The position numbers and the translations under genes were made by a program. A stretch of 64,000 nucleotides of DNA from Sclerurus mexicanus (lineage: Eukaryota; Chordata; Aves; Passeriformes; Furnariidae), in contig VWZF01006058.1 in assembly GCA_013396755.1 (NCBI GenBank), forward strand, positions 320,816 to 384,815, written 5' to 3'. Position 1 is the first letter of the stretch. The number at the start of each line of letters is the position of its first letter. The notes under the pieces were generated by a model. The model saw nothing but the letters and a program-made list of their open reading frames with translations. It did no database searches and was not told the DNA's origin. This document shows positions 1 to 8,816 of this stretch, one piece after another.

Positions 1-38
1 GGGACCGCGCCGGGCGCTCACCGCCGCTGCTCCCCCAG
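1..38 (+). other. ISL2: 3' end of the last ISL2 intron
   Basis: The window opens inside the intron before the ISL2 terminal exon. A GC-rich pyrimidine stretch runs into the acceptor AG at 37-38. Confidence 0.85.
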
Positions 39-155
39 GTCTCCTTCTCCGAGTCCGGCTCCTTGGGCACCTCCTCCGGCAGCGACGTGACCTCGCTGTC
101 CTCCCAGCTCCCCGACACCCCCAACAGCATGGTGCCCAGCCCGGCCGAGACGTGA
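39..155 (+). CDS. ISL2: ISL2 terminal coding exon
   Basis: This is the last coding exon of the LIM-homeodomain transcription factor Islet-2, a nuclear DNA-binding protein of motor neurons and other neurons. An acceptor AG at 37-38 follows a C-rich tract. The exon opens in phase 0 with VSFSESGSLG, continues with SGSDVTSLSSQLPDTPNSMV and ends PSPAET before TGA at 153-155. ISL1 carries a different tail in this region (from memory, ending VASPIEA), and the TSLSSQLPDTPNSMVPSP version is the ISL2 form. The LIM domains and homeodomain lie to the left of the window. Downstream, in convergent orientation, is SCAPER, the same neighbour ISL2 has in human. The exon is intact, but its upstream neighbour exon is displaced to 399-523. 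Confidence 0.95.
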   Translation, partial: VSFSESGSLGTSSGSDVTSLSSQLPDTPNSMVPSPAET

Positions 156-398
156 GGCGGCCCGGCCGCCGCCGCCGCGGGACCTCCGCATGCCTGCGCT
201 CCCTGCATGAGACACCCGGCCCCGGGCCGCTCCCAGAGCGCCGGACAAACGCCTTTGTTTTTTAATTATTCTTATTTAAAAACAAACAGAAAATATGTTA
301 CTGACGGCCAAAAAAGCACCGGGATCCTCGCTGCCTTCACCAGACCGGAGAGAGAGTCCCCGCCCTGGTTATTTCGTTGTTTTGGGTTTTTTTTTTTN

Positions 399-523
399 AC
401 GAGAGCGCCGTGCAGGGCAGCGCCGTGGAGGTCCAGACCTACCAGCCGCCCTGGAAGGCGCTCAGCGAGTTCGCCCTGCAGAGCGACCTGGAGCAGCCCG
501 CAGCCTTCCAGCAGCTGGTGAGC
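399..523 (+). CDS. ISL2: ISL2 penultimate coding exon fragment, out of order in the assembly
   Basis: Read in frame from base 401, the fragment encodes ESAVQGSAVEVQTYQPPWKA and then LSEFALQSDLEQPAAFQQL. It ends with CTG followed by the splice donor GTGAGC at 518-523. This is the ISL2 segment that normally comes immediately before VSFSESGS, and its phase-0 donor fits the acceptor at 37-38. Here it lies downstream of the last exon, so as drawn the gene cannot be spliced. Single Ns at 398 and 524 bracket it, and the same 15 bases (TGGG plus eleven T) occur on both sides (383-397 and 525-539). A contig wrongly inserted into the 3' UTR explains this best; a real partial duplication is possible but less likely. 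The 5' part of the exon is missing. One extra alanine (QPAAFQQL rather than QPAFQQL, compared with my memory of mammalian ISL2) is visible. Confidence 0.88.
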
Positions 524-944
524 NTGGGTTTTTTTTTTTCCTGCGGATTTCGATGTTTCTTTTTCCCAAAGAAACGCGGATTTCCCTGCTGGAGCCCGGC
601 ACGGTGACAGGCGCCGCTTGCGCCGGGGACGGCTTTTTCTTCCCTTTTTGGAAGGGAAAATCAAAAAAAGAAAGGACAAAAAGGGGAGAGACTTCCCCAG
701 CGTGCGGCCGCGGAGCCGTCCAGCCTCATCTCACGCCGATGCCTCTCCCGGGCCGCGGCCCCGCAAGATCGCTGGAAAAACGGGACACGGAAATGAGACG
801 TTTTAACGGGAAAACCAGTACTTAATAATGTTAAGTTATCAATGGACGGAGGACGGATTGTTTGCGCCTTTAACGATCAAAAGTAAGTTATTGTTATTTA
901 TTGTCAGTCAGCGGTTGAACAGTGGAATTAAGTATTTTGGACTT

Positions 945-950
945 AATAAA
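945..950 (+). promoter_or_regulatory. ISL2: Candidate ISL2 polyadenylation signal
   Basis: AATAAA lies about 790 bases after the ISL2 stop, or about 650 bases if the misplaced insert and the duplicated flank are removed. Confidence 0.55.
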
Positions 951-1102
951 AAAAAACAAAAAAAAGGAAAGGAAAGGACTGAAACGAAAAAAACCCCTCA
1001 AAGCAAAGAGGCACGGAAGGGTGGCAGAGGGGCTCTCCGGGGTCGGCTTTTCCCGCACGGCCTCCCCGCACGGCGCTAATCGGCTTCCAGAACCGGGGCC
1101 GC

Positions 1103-1112
1103 TTATTTATAG
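1103..1112. promoter_or_regulatory. MEF2-type / TATA-like element in the CpG-rich spacer
   Basis: TTATTTATAG matches the MEF2 consensus YTAWWWWTAR. Read on the minus strand it contains TATAAATA, a good TATA box. It is an AT island in very GC-rich sequence. Function is inferred only. Confidence 0.35.
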
Positions 1113-1654
1113 CCGGGGAGGCGGAGCGCAGGTTTCCCTTTCGGAGCAGCCCCCGGGCTCGGCCGGGTCGTGCCCGCACCTGCCGCGGTGCGGGACCGCC
1201 TCACTCCTCCCCCGGGGCGGTGGGGCGAGACGAGCCGACCCCTCGAGCGTATCCATCCCCCCGTCCAGACTCCGGCGGCGGCTCCTTATCTGCCTCTGGC
1301 ATCGCCCGGGAGCGCCGCGGGGCCGCCCCGGCTCCCGCTCCCTCCGGCAGGCTCCGGCCACGGCGAGCCGCCCCCCGGCCCCGTCCCCATCCCCACTCCC
1401 GGCCCCGTTCCCGGCCCCGGGGCAGAGCCGGGCCCCGGCCGAGCCCTCCGGGCTGCAGGGGATGTGCAGAGCGGGGCGGCGGCACCGCCCGAGGGGCTGC
1501 TCTGCGGGGCCGGGCACAGGTGGGGTGGGCTCTGCCGCCCTCCCACCCTCACCTGGGGGCCGCAGCATCGCCTCGGGCGGCACTCGGGTGCGGGCAGGGA
1601 CGGCCGGGGCCGCCAAGAGGGGACTGTCCCGGCCCGTGTGCCCGTGAGCGCCCC

Positions 1655-1726
1655 GGGACCGGGACAGGGACCGGGACAGGGATAGGGATCGGGACCGGGA
1701 CCGGGACCGGGATAGGGATCGGGACC
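1655..1726 (+). repeat. GGGNNN hexamer tract, twelve consecutive GGG runs
   Basis: GGG occurs every six bases from 1655 to 1723, separated by ACC, ACA, ATA or ATC. Twelve G3 runs with uniform 3-base loops fit the standard G-quadruplex pattern several times over on the plus strand. Confidence 0.9.
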
Positions 1727-2059
1727 GGCCCCGCCGAGGGTGCGCGGCTTCATTTTGCTCCACGGAACCTCCACCGTTCAGGGAACACCCCGAGGGTTGA
1801 ACAAAGGCCATTAAAGTCTTACTGAAACGTTAAAAATGCACGTAGTTTAAAAAATCCGTATTACGGGACCTATCTCAAATCAGCAAAAAATTATAATCAA
1901 ACTTTCCCCAGGGCCAAATCTGATGAATTCTTTCGAATTCTGCTTGACTTTCGATTAACAAGAAAGACAGCTTAAGAGTCATTTTTTTCCCCTCTCTCTG
2001 AGCCCTGTGTTGCTTATGGTAACTCAAACACACGAACATTTGTAACACAGAAGTCACAC

Positions 2060-2401
2060 CAGACAGAATAAGTTATTTTATTACAAGATATATAGAACAT
2101 ACTTTCTCTATTTGCAACCTTATTTCAGCAGTTCTGCAGTGCAAGTCCCACCACATCACAGGGCAAAAAACACCCAAATCATAACACAGGATACATGAAC
2201 GAAATAAACTCAAATTATCAAAATTACAAAACAGAACTTGGAAGTATCTACAGTAGTTATGATATAAATAGTGCAAATTATATATCTACAGAGTAAGTAT
2301 TTAGAGTATCAAAACCGTTTCAGAACAGCCTTTTAGAGAAGGTAGTCAGCAGGAATTGGTCAGCGTGACGATGTCAGGGATTTAAAAAACAAATACAACA
2401 C
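2060..2401 (-). other. SCAPER: SCAPER 3' UTR
   Basis: This is minus-strand sequence after the SCAPER stop. An AATAAA on the minus strand at 2077-2082 (plus strand TTTATT) lies about 320 bases past the stop and would place the mRNA end near 2060. Longer alternative UTRs cannot be excluded. Confidence 0.6.
2077..2082 (-). promoter_or_regulatory. SCAPER: Candidate SCAPER polyadenylation signal
   Basis: Canonical AATAAA on the minus strand, the first one I noticed after the stop codon. Confidence 0.55.
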
Positions 2402-2496
2402 TTATTTTTTCAAGAAGAACTGTCGAGCTTCTTCCCAGGACTGCCGGGGGAATCTGTTGGACAGCTCAAGATAATCTTGAGAACTGAAAATTTTTT
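2402..2496 (-). CDS. SCAPER: SCAPER last coding exon
   Basis: This exon encodes the C-terminus of SCAPER: SSQDYLELSNRF, then PRQSWEEARQFFLKK and TAA (2404-2402). From memory, vertebrate SCAPER ends SQDYLELANRFPQQAWEEARQFFLKKEKK, so this copy ends three residues earlier. The 95 bases plus one carried base give 32 codons. I chose the acceptor CAACAG just right of 2496 because it keeps frame with the 52-base exon before it (QQR|EKIFSSQDY) and matches the family length. A second acceptor (TTTTCAG) 13 bases further into the exon would break the frame. Confidence 0.92.
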
Positions 2497-4046
2497 CTGT
2501 TGAAGACAGAACATAAAATTACCAAGTTATTCCCTCTTAAGATAAGATGGCAATAAAACAAGAATAATGAACGCGCAGCCAATTTGAGATAGTTTTAAGT
2601 CATTTACTCCCCTCCCCTCCCCCAAAGCGTCCTCGGCCCAGGGGGTGACACTTCTGTGGAGCTCGGGACACCGAGGGTTGGCTTTAAGAACAGGGGAGGA
2701 GGCTCTGCTAAGCAAAGGCTTCCATTTGCGAGCTTTAAGATCAGGCTCTCTGCTTTACACAGCGGAACGTCCGACAGCTTTACACCCTCCGTGCTCCTGG
2801 CCCCACCAGGGACCAGCTCAGCGTTCCGTGCTCAGCAGCTCCTGCTCCCCGGCTCCCAGAGCTTGGGACACGAGTACAACCGCAGCTGGCACTCGAGTGT
2901 GTGCAGGGCTGTGGCTCGGACCCTCCACACAGCCCCCGGCGCTGCAGTCTGTGCGTTCAGGTTTTCTTCCCACCCGTGTTATCAGTCCCGTTCGTTTCAG
3001 GGCACGCCGTCCGTCACGTTCAAGGGATACAATGGATAAAAATAATCCCGCTTGTACGACTATTAAGTCAACTTTTTTGCAACTGGGGAATGTTAAGAAA
3101 CCACACTCACACGTCACCACACAGCCATCTTTCTTTAAAAGTTCACCCAGTTCGAACAGGGAAAATAAAAAGCAGTTTTCCGCTTGGATTTTAGACGGGT
3201 TTCGAGCAGATTCTCATGCAAACACAGCCCTGCAAAGTTTGTGCTGCAGATGCTGCACGAGGCTGCTTCACACTGAGAGGTTTAACGCTGACAGTAAAAA
3301 TTTCTATAAAGTTACGTGAATTTTCTATTTTATAATTTATTTTTAAACAAAAAGCTTATGTTGTAGACCTGGAAGTGCTCACCTCTTGCCAACTGGTGAG
3401 GAACGTGGTGGGGTTTTGCCTGCTCCGAGGGAGAAATGACTGTCGGAGCGGAGCACTTTATGCAAAACACAGCCACCCAAGACCAGACGCCCATCGACAC
3501 TTGAATTTCAGATGGGTTTAGCAAGTCACAGCCATCTTGGCTGAGAATCTTTCAAATGTTTAGCCTAAAGAGGTTAACTGCATCTTAAATAATACTTACA
3601 ATAACGGAGGGGAAAAACCCACAACAACTCTTCTGCGAATGGATAAACTTTAAAGAACGATTGAAATAGAGTATTTTACAGATTTTTGGCTCCCCGGGTG
3701 TACTGGCATGGCTGCACGGCTTCTGTAACCTAAACCTTCTGAAGGCAGCCTTTGTGACAGCTAATTAAGTATATGCAGGTACAGTATCACATTTTAAGGC
3801 GCGATACCACACAGCATTTAATAAAGATTAGCAGCCTGAATCCCTGACACGGTGAGCAGCAGACGGGAAGGCAAGTCCGTGTTAGTCAGGATGCAAGCGA
3901 GGGAGCCTCTCCCCAAACTGTAAAACCGTGCTGCAAGTTACTGTATTTCTTTTATCGTGATTTAAAACAATTTCAATCACAGTGAAATATAATATCTGCA
4001 CACTTTGCTACCCAAGTGCTACTCCGTTACACTGCATTGAACGTAC
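2497..4046 (-). other. SCAPER: SCAPER last intron
   Basis: This intron is 1.55 kb, with donor GTACGT and acceptor CAACAG on the minus strand. It has no gene. A TGACAG-C-TAATTA composite (MEIS plus homeodomain type) lies at 3755-3767 within AT-rich, unrepetitive sequence. Open frames at about 2645-3319 are chance frames. Confidence 0.85.
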
Positions 4047-4098
4047 CCCTCTGCTGAGATAACTGATTATCCGTTTGGCCTGAGCTCTGTGCAAAGTC
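4047..4098 (-). CDS. SCAPER: SCAPER penultimate exon (52 bp)
   Basis: This small exon encodes DFAQSSGQTDNQLSQQR plus one base. It aligns with the DLAQTPGQAENQPYQPK segment of SCAPER between the FIQ and SQDYLEL blocks. The acceptor is CCCCACAG and the donor is GTACGT. It enters in phase 0 and leaves in phase 1, which fits the exons on both sides. It is too short to show as an open frame of its own. The segment is polar and probably a flexible linker (inference). Confidence 0.85.
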
Positions 4099-6523
4099 CT
4101 GTGGGGGAAAAAAATGAAAAGGCATCAGGTTTTCAGATCTCACCCCCGAGAAACGAAAACAACATTTTAAAATCTTCACAGTCACTCAACAATAGTAATA
4201 CTTTATGAAACCTGTGAATGAACAAACTCTGGCTTGTGTGCTGTGCATCATAACAGAACACTGTCAGCACTTAAATTCTATAATATATATGGAGCAGATT
4301 TTTGTACCTTTATTTATACTATATTTTTAGTACACAACAGGGAATCTGAGGCTTTAATATCTTCTCAGGGAATAGTTGCTATTGTGATTTTACCCACCGT
4401 AGCCACGTCCCTGTAACAGAATGGTGTTTTAGACCCTTGCCCCTGACTCAGAACACACTCCTGCAGAATTCACGAACGATCTGTGCTTCCCCATGACCCG
4501 GGGGGGCCTGATCTCCTGGGAGCACGTGAAGCTGCCCCCCAGCAGGGACAGCCCCAGCCCCAGCCGTGTCCCCAGCAGTGTCCCCAGCCGTGGGGCAGCG
4601 AGGGTGGGCACCCAGGGCCGCGTGTGACCCCTGCTGCTGTCGGGCACCAGCGACACCGGCCTCCCCTGGAACGTGCCAGCTGCCCCACGGCAGAGCCTAT
4701 CTTTTGCTGGAGTATCCACCAAGCAGAGCAGCAGAGAAGGTGTCATCTGATAAGAAATATAATTTAGGAAATTATGGATACTCCTAAATGCCTTCTAATT
4801 ATTTCCACACGTCTAGAAACAGAAGTAGGGAAAATAAAGGGGCTGATGCAAACTTCAGAAGAGGGAAATAAATCTGTTGGTAAGGAGGTTGTTGTAAACT
4901 CCATCAACCCTCTGTCTCTGGTTTTTGCTGCACACATTTAACACACTGTATTTAAGTGTTATATTCGTACACACCACCAAACTTCTACGCAAACGGGACT
5001 TCTTTTAGAGTTCCCTGGCACAGGAAGAATCTCATTTTCTAGTCACGGGGAAGCATTTTCCAGTCTTTCCCAAAGCTTCCACTGAAGCAAATGAGAGATC
5101 TGCTTGACAAAAAGCAGTGGGCTGAAATGGAAGTAGAGAGGGAAGTCTCCTCTGCGTCTGTGGCATCCGAGCACTCCCCGGACCCTTCCAGAACTGCTCT
5201 GTGCACGCGTGTGCAACGCTGGGGACTGGGTTTGAAAATGCACGAACACCCTCAAGCACCAGTGGAGTTAGCAGAGACACACAGTTCTTCCACAGTTTAA
5301 TGGAACCCCTTCTTTAAAAGCCTGCAAGAATAGTATGTGTGATACTCCTCTAACTGGAAATTACCACTGACCTGTGTAAATATGCTCACGTTTTACCGCA
5401 GCTACTGGGGATTTCAGTGCCATTCCACCTCTTACAGCACAGAAATCAAGGTAAAGAACCTTAATTATTCATATAGGGAATACTCTCCTCCACTTTCATG
5501 TTTTTTGGCTGAAAAAACCTCAAACTAAAGTTGCTGCATTTACTCCTAATGCTTAAATTATTTTTTGTTGCCACTGTAACTTCTACAGTGAAACCTGTAG
5601 TTTCACTATGACTAAACAGCAGATTCTTTCAGTACTAAGTTCCAAACTTCTTTAAAAAAAGGTGCTATGCAATTATTTCAGCATTAAAAGGATAAAAAGT
5701 AGTTGCACTCAGAAGTTCGATGTTATGCAAACTTTCAGTAAATATTTATTCTTGTGCCTTCTCTCTCAAATGCATGCAGCCTGCCCTTGGAGGAGCTGCA
5801 CAGCGTTAGGGAGAAGAGTTTGACTAACATTTCTGTATCAGCCTTCAGGTGACCGATACAGAGTTCCTAGACTCGTAAAAGCATATTATTTTTAATAGTG
5901 GAGTGTTTATGAAAATTGCATTTATTCATTGGAAACAGTCAATGTATGGAAAACGCGAGGCGTGCAAAAAATCTGGTGGATAAAACAGCCTATAAATTCA
6001 GACAAAGGGAGGAAAAATACTGCAAATCCTGATTCAAAGCAGTATTCATAATGACCTCCGTGGCTTACTGTCAAAAATAAAGACTGCAAGATTAGACTGG
6101 TAACATATGTTCTGCATAAAATATATACACTTATTCCGTTGTCTGTAAATCTACGGGACGCAGTACACAACTGTACATTTGCAAGTAAACACACCAATAT
6201 ACTGATTTCAGACATGCTCTATGTGCAGGAATTAAAAACAAAAATAAATATTTTAAGAATTGCCTTGTACTAGCAGGACCTACACCAAACCCTCCCCGCA
6301 GGTCCCCTAGCTTGAATGCAAAGAGGATCCTGCGTGGAGAGCGAGCACCTGAACTGCTCAGGAACCTTTCAGCTTCCAAGATGCCTCAAAAGTAGGGGCG
6401 CAATCCGTGGCTGGGAAAGGGCTGCGGGGAATCCCAAAGCACTGGAGCGCTGTTTACTTGTTTCCCTTTGCCAAGTCCGAGGATCCCCACGAGGGGAGCG
6501 GGGCGGCCGCAGAGCTGCAGTAC
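4099..6523 (-). other. SCAPER: SCAPER intron
   Basis: This intron is 2.4 kb. It contains a GC-rich block at about 4480-4690 with spaced CCCC runs and otherwise AT-rich sequence. An AGTGAAAC/GTTTCACT inverted repeat lies near 5590-5615. No gene is visible. Confidence 0.85.
4534..4585 (-). repeat. C-rich degenerate repeat with G-quadruplex potential on the minus strand
   Basis: A C6 run at 4535-4540 is followed by CCCC at 4552, 4558, 4570 and 4582, in units resembling CCCCAGC(C/A)GTGT. On the minus strand, which is the sense strand of SCAPER pre-mRNA, this gives four G4 runs with loops of 2 to 8 bases. Confidence 0.65.
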
Positions 6524-6715
6524 CTGGATGAAGGTGGCGAGTAAAACACAGCTCATCTCCTGCTCCAGGATGATCTTGTTCTGGGGGTTATTGTAACAAG
6601 CAGCTATGAGCGAAGGGAAGAGCACTTTGATTAAGCGAGGATCACTGAAATACTGGAAAGGCAACTGGCAGAGCTTCTGCAGCACCGTGGGGTGACGGCC
6701 GGACTGCACGATGAC
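6524..6715 (-). CDS. SCAPER: SCAPER exon encoding VIVQSGRHPT...LLATFIQ
   Basis: This exon is 192 bases, phase 0 at both ends. It encodes VIVQSGRHPTVLQKLCQLPF, QYFSDPRLIKVLFPSLIAAC and YNNPQNKIILEQEMSCVLLATFIQ. It is the most conserved block of the SCAPER C-terminus and matches my memory of the human protein almost residue for residue. The repeated leucine-rich amphipathic pattern fits an all-helical, armadillo-like fold (inference). The acceptor is GTTTTCAG and the donor is GTACTG. Confidence 0.96.
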
Positions 6716-8775
6716 CTGAAAACACAAAGGTAACAAAATCAAACCACGCGATCGAGCTGCTCCTCTCTTCCTGTTAATCACCGTGGGTGCTGAAGTCATG
6801 CTGAAAAATGAGCGTGGCCGAGAGTAAGCACTAAAAATAAAGCTTAGAACATCTACTTCAACTAACTGCTGTTTCAGTGTGCAAGCATTATTTTTATTGC
6901 TCTGAAACTTTTTTCCGATATTGTCCTAAAAGACAGTAAATGAGAAGGGGATTAATCTGCAGATTGCAATAAAATATCAATGTAATCTCTTCATTCAAGA
7001 GACACAGAATTACAGCACAGGGACTATTCTAAGTCAGACGGAACACAAAACCCCAAGGCCTGCCATTTAAACACACGAAGCACGGGGCTAAAAGAATCCA
7101 GAAAGAAATCCCCGGGATTTTAAAACCCCTCCTGACTCTCCACGAGCCTTTCCTCGAGTGCCTGCTGGCAGTGAGAGGGGACTCTGTGTCATGGGAGATG
7201 TCTGCCACGCATTCTCAGGCACCACAAAGAAAAGGTGATTGTGAGCTGCACAGCGAGGAGTTTCAGTAAGGAGAGACCCGAGATCCTCCCATCTGCGCTT
7301 CTTATCTCGGTTTCTATCAGTGCCATCGGCTCTAAAAGGAGAATTGTTTAGATAAATGGGACTGTTGTCATGAAGCAGGCTAAGTTTACAACTGTGCACA
7401 TCTGAAGAAATAAGGCAATGCTATCGCTGGTCTCCTGCACAGGAACCTTTCCAATTTACTTGATGTTCTTATAAAGTCTTTGTGAGAAACTAAAAAATGC
7501 CCAAATCGGATCTGTTCCAAGTAACCTTGATTAGACAATTACAATATGAAAGAGCTGTTTGACCCAAAGTTGGCTTTTTGGCATAGGAGGAAGCTCCTAT
7601 AAGGTTGGAACACTGTAAAACTGAGGGTCACGACTGTAAATTGTACTTGGAAAAACACAATTTTACAGGTACACACCCAGACAAGACTGCATTCAAATTA
7701 AAACCAGAAGGACAGAAAGAAACAGTTGAGGCCACAGGAACATAAATTACAGGGATTTACAAGTTTTCAAAGCACTTTTAACAATACCTTCAGAGCACAC
7801 ACTAAGTTGATAATGCAGTTCAGTTTAAAAACAAGATCAACAACGTAATACTTTGCATTTTTTTCAGCTCACCAGTCAAAAAGACATTGAAAACCTTTCA
7901 AAATAGTGGTGGCAATGTCTTAATGCCCTTAAAGACAGAAGGAATTTTTAAAAGACAGGCTAATAAGTGACAATTAAGCACCCATTCAGACACTGCTTTG
8001 AGGAAAATATCACTGATGATTCTAAACTTCACTGCTGGCTCCCACCCTGTAAGCAAGAGGTGCCCTCCAAGTTTGGGAGTACTGTTGAAACTTTAAACTA
8101 ACTGGAGTGCTTATTATACAAATCTATTTTTCTATGGTAAATTCTACAATCAGAAAAGTACCTAAAGTCATCACAACTGCACTAAAATAACTACAGCTGG
8201 GGTTTCTGATCCGGGACAGAACAAGGGAACCCTTGATTTCTCTTTAATGGCCACCATATCCTCGACGAACAGGCAAAGGCAAAGAAGTTTTCCGGACTTT
8301 TCATTTTTCATTTCACAGTTCACTTCCCTTACCTCTCCTAAAAATGCCACGGGTAGTTAGTGAAGTCTTGCCAAACTAACAGTGCAGATACCCAAATACC
8401 TTCCAGGGAATTATTATTTCATTATCTTTTTCTTTTCAACGGTTGGACTACTATAATGTTATCAACATTAAGGGTAGGAAGGCATACACGAGGGCTGCTG
8501 ATGTTTTAATCTGGTATTTATCACATGTGGAATCAATTTAATGATTTCAGCTCATTGCACTAATGCAGCTACTAAACCTGATACACGATATTATGCACTC
8601 GGAAGGAAAAAACCATGAGTCACCTCTTACTGGAAAAAACCCCAACCAAACAAACCTGTAGCAGAGCACATTCCCTGTTTCACTGTCAATGCCTGGAGAA
8701 AGTGAAACCCAGAGCTTGACTGAGCAGATGAACAATGAAGAAAACAAAGGAAAATCTTGTACTTCTCTTTCTTGA

Positions 8776-8816
8776 CTTTTTTTCCCCCTTTTCTTTCTTT
8801 TTATTTTTTTTTTCCA
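8776..8816 (+). repeat. Pyrimidine-rich tract
   Basis: An almost pure C/T run of about 40 bases. No retroelement body is visible beside it. Confidence 0.7.

Larger units (their letters stand above)
156..970 (+). other. ISL2: ISL2 3' UTR (interrupted by a misplaced insert)
   Basis: This non-coding sequence follows the ISL2 stop. It contains T- and A-rich runs, a displaced exon piece between single Ns at 398 and 524, and a canonical AATAAA at 945-950 as the most likely poly(A) signal. The A-rich stretch just after the signal is genomic sequence. The exact cleavage site is not visible, so the right boundary is approximate. Confidence 0.6.
971..2059. other. Spacer between convergent ISL2 and SCAPER 3' ends
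   Basis: The spacer is roughly 1.1 kb. From about 1020 to 1745 it is strongly GC- and CpG-rich. It includes a TTATTTATAG element at 1103-1112, a run of CCCC blocks at about 1371-1425 and a GGGNNN tract at 1655-1726. The rest, to 2059, is ordinary AT-rich sequence. Several overlapping open frames on both strands (for example arginine/serine or glycine/proline strings) come from the low-complexity GC repeats, and I see no gene. Confidence 0.7.

Noticed and set aside
1107..1811. Long minus-strand frame rich in arginine/serine, and plus-strand glycine/proline frames in the same place
   Set aside because: They are translations of the GGGNNN and CCCC low-complexity repeats in the CpG-rich spacer, with no domain and no splice support.
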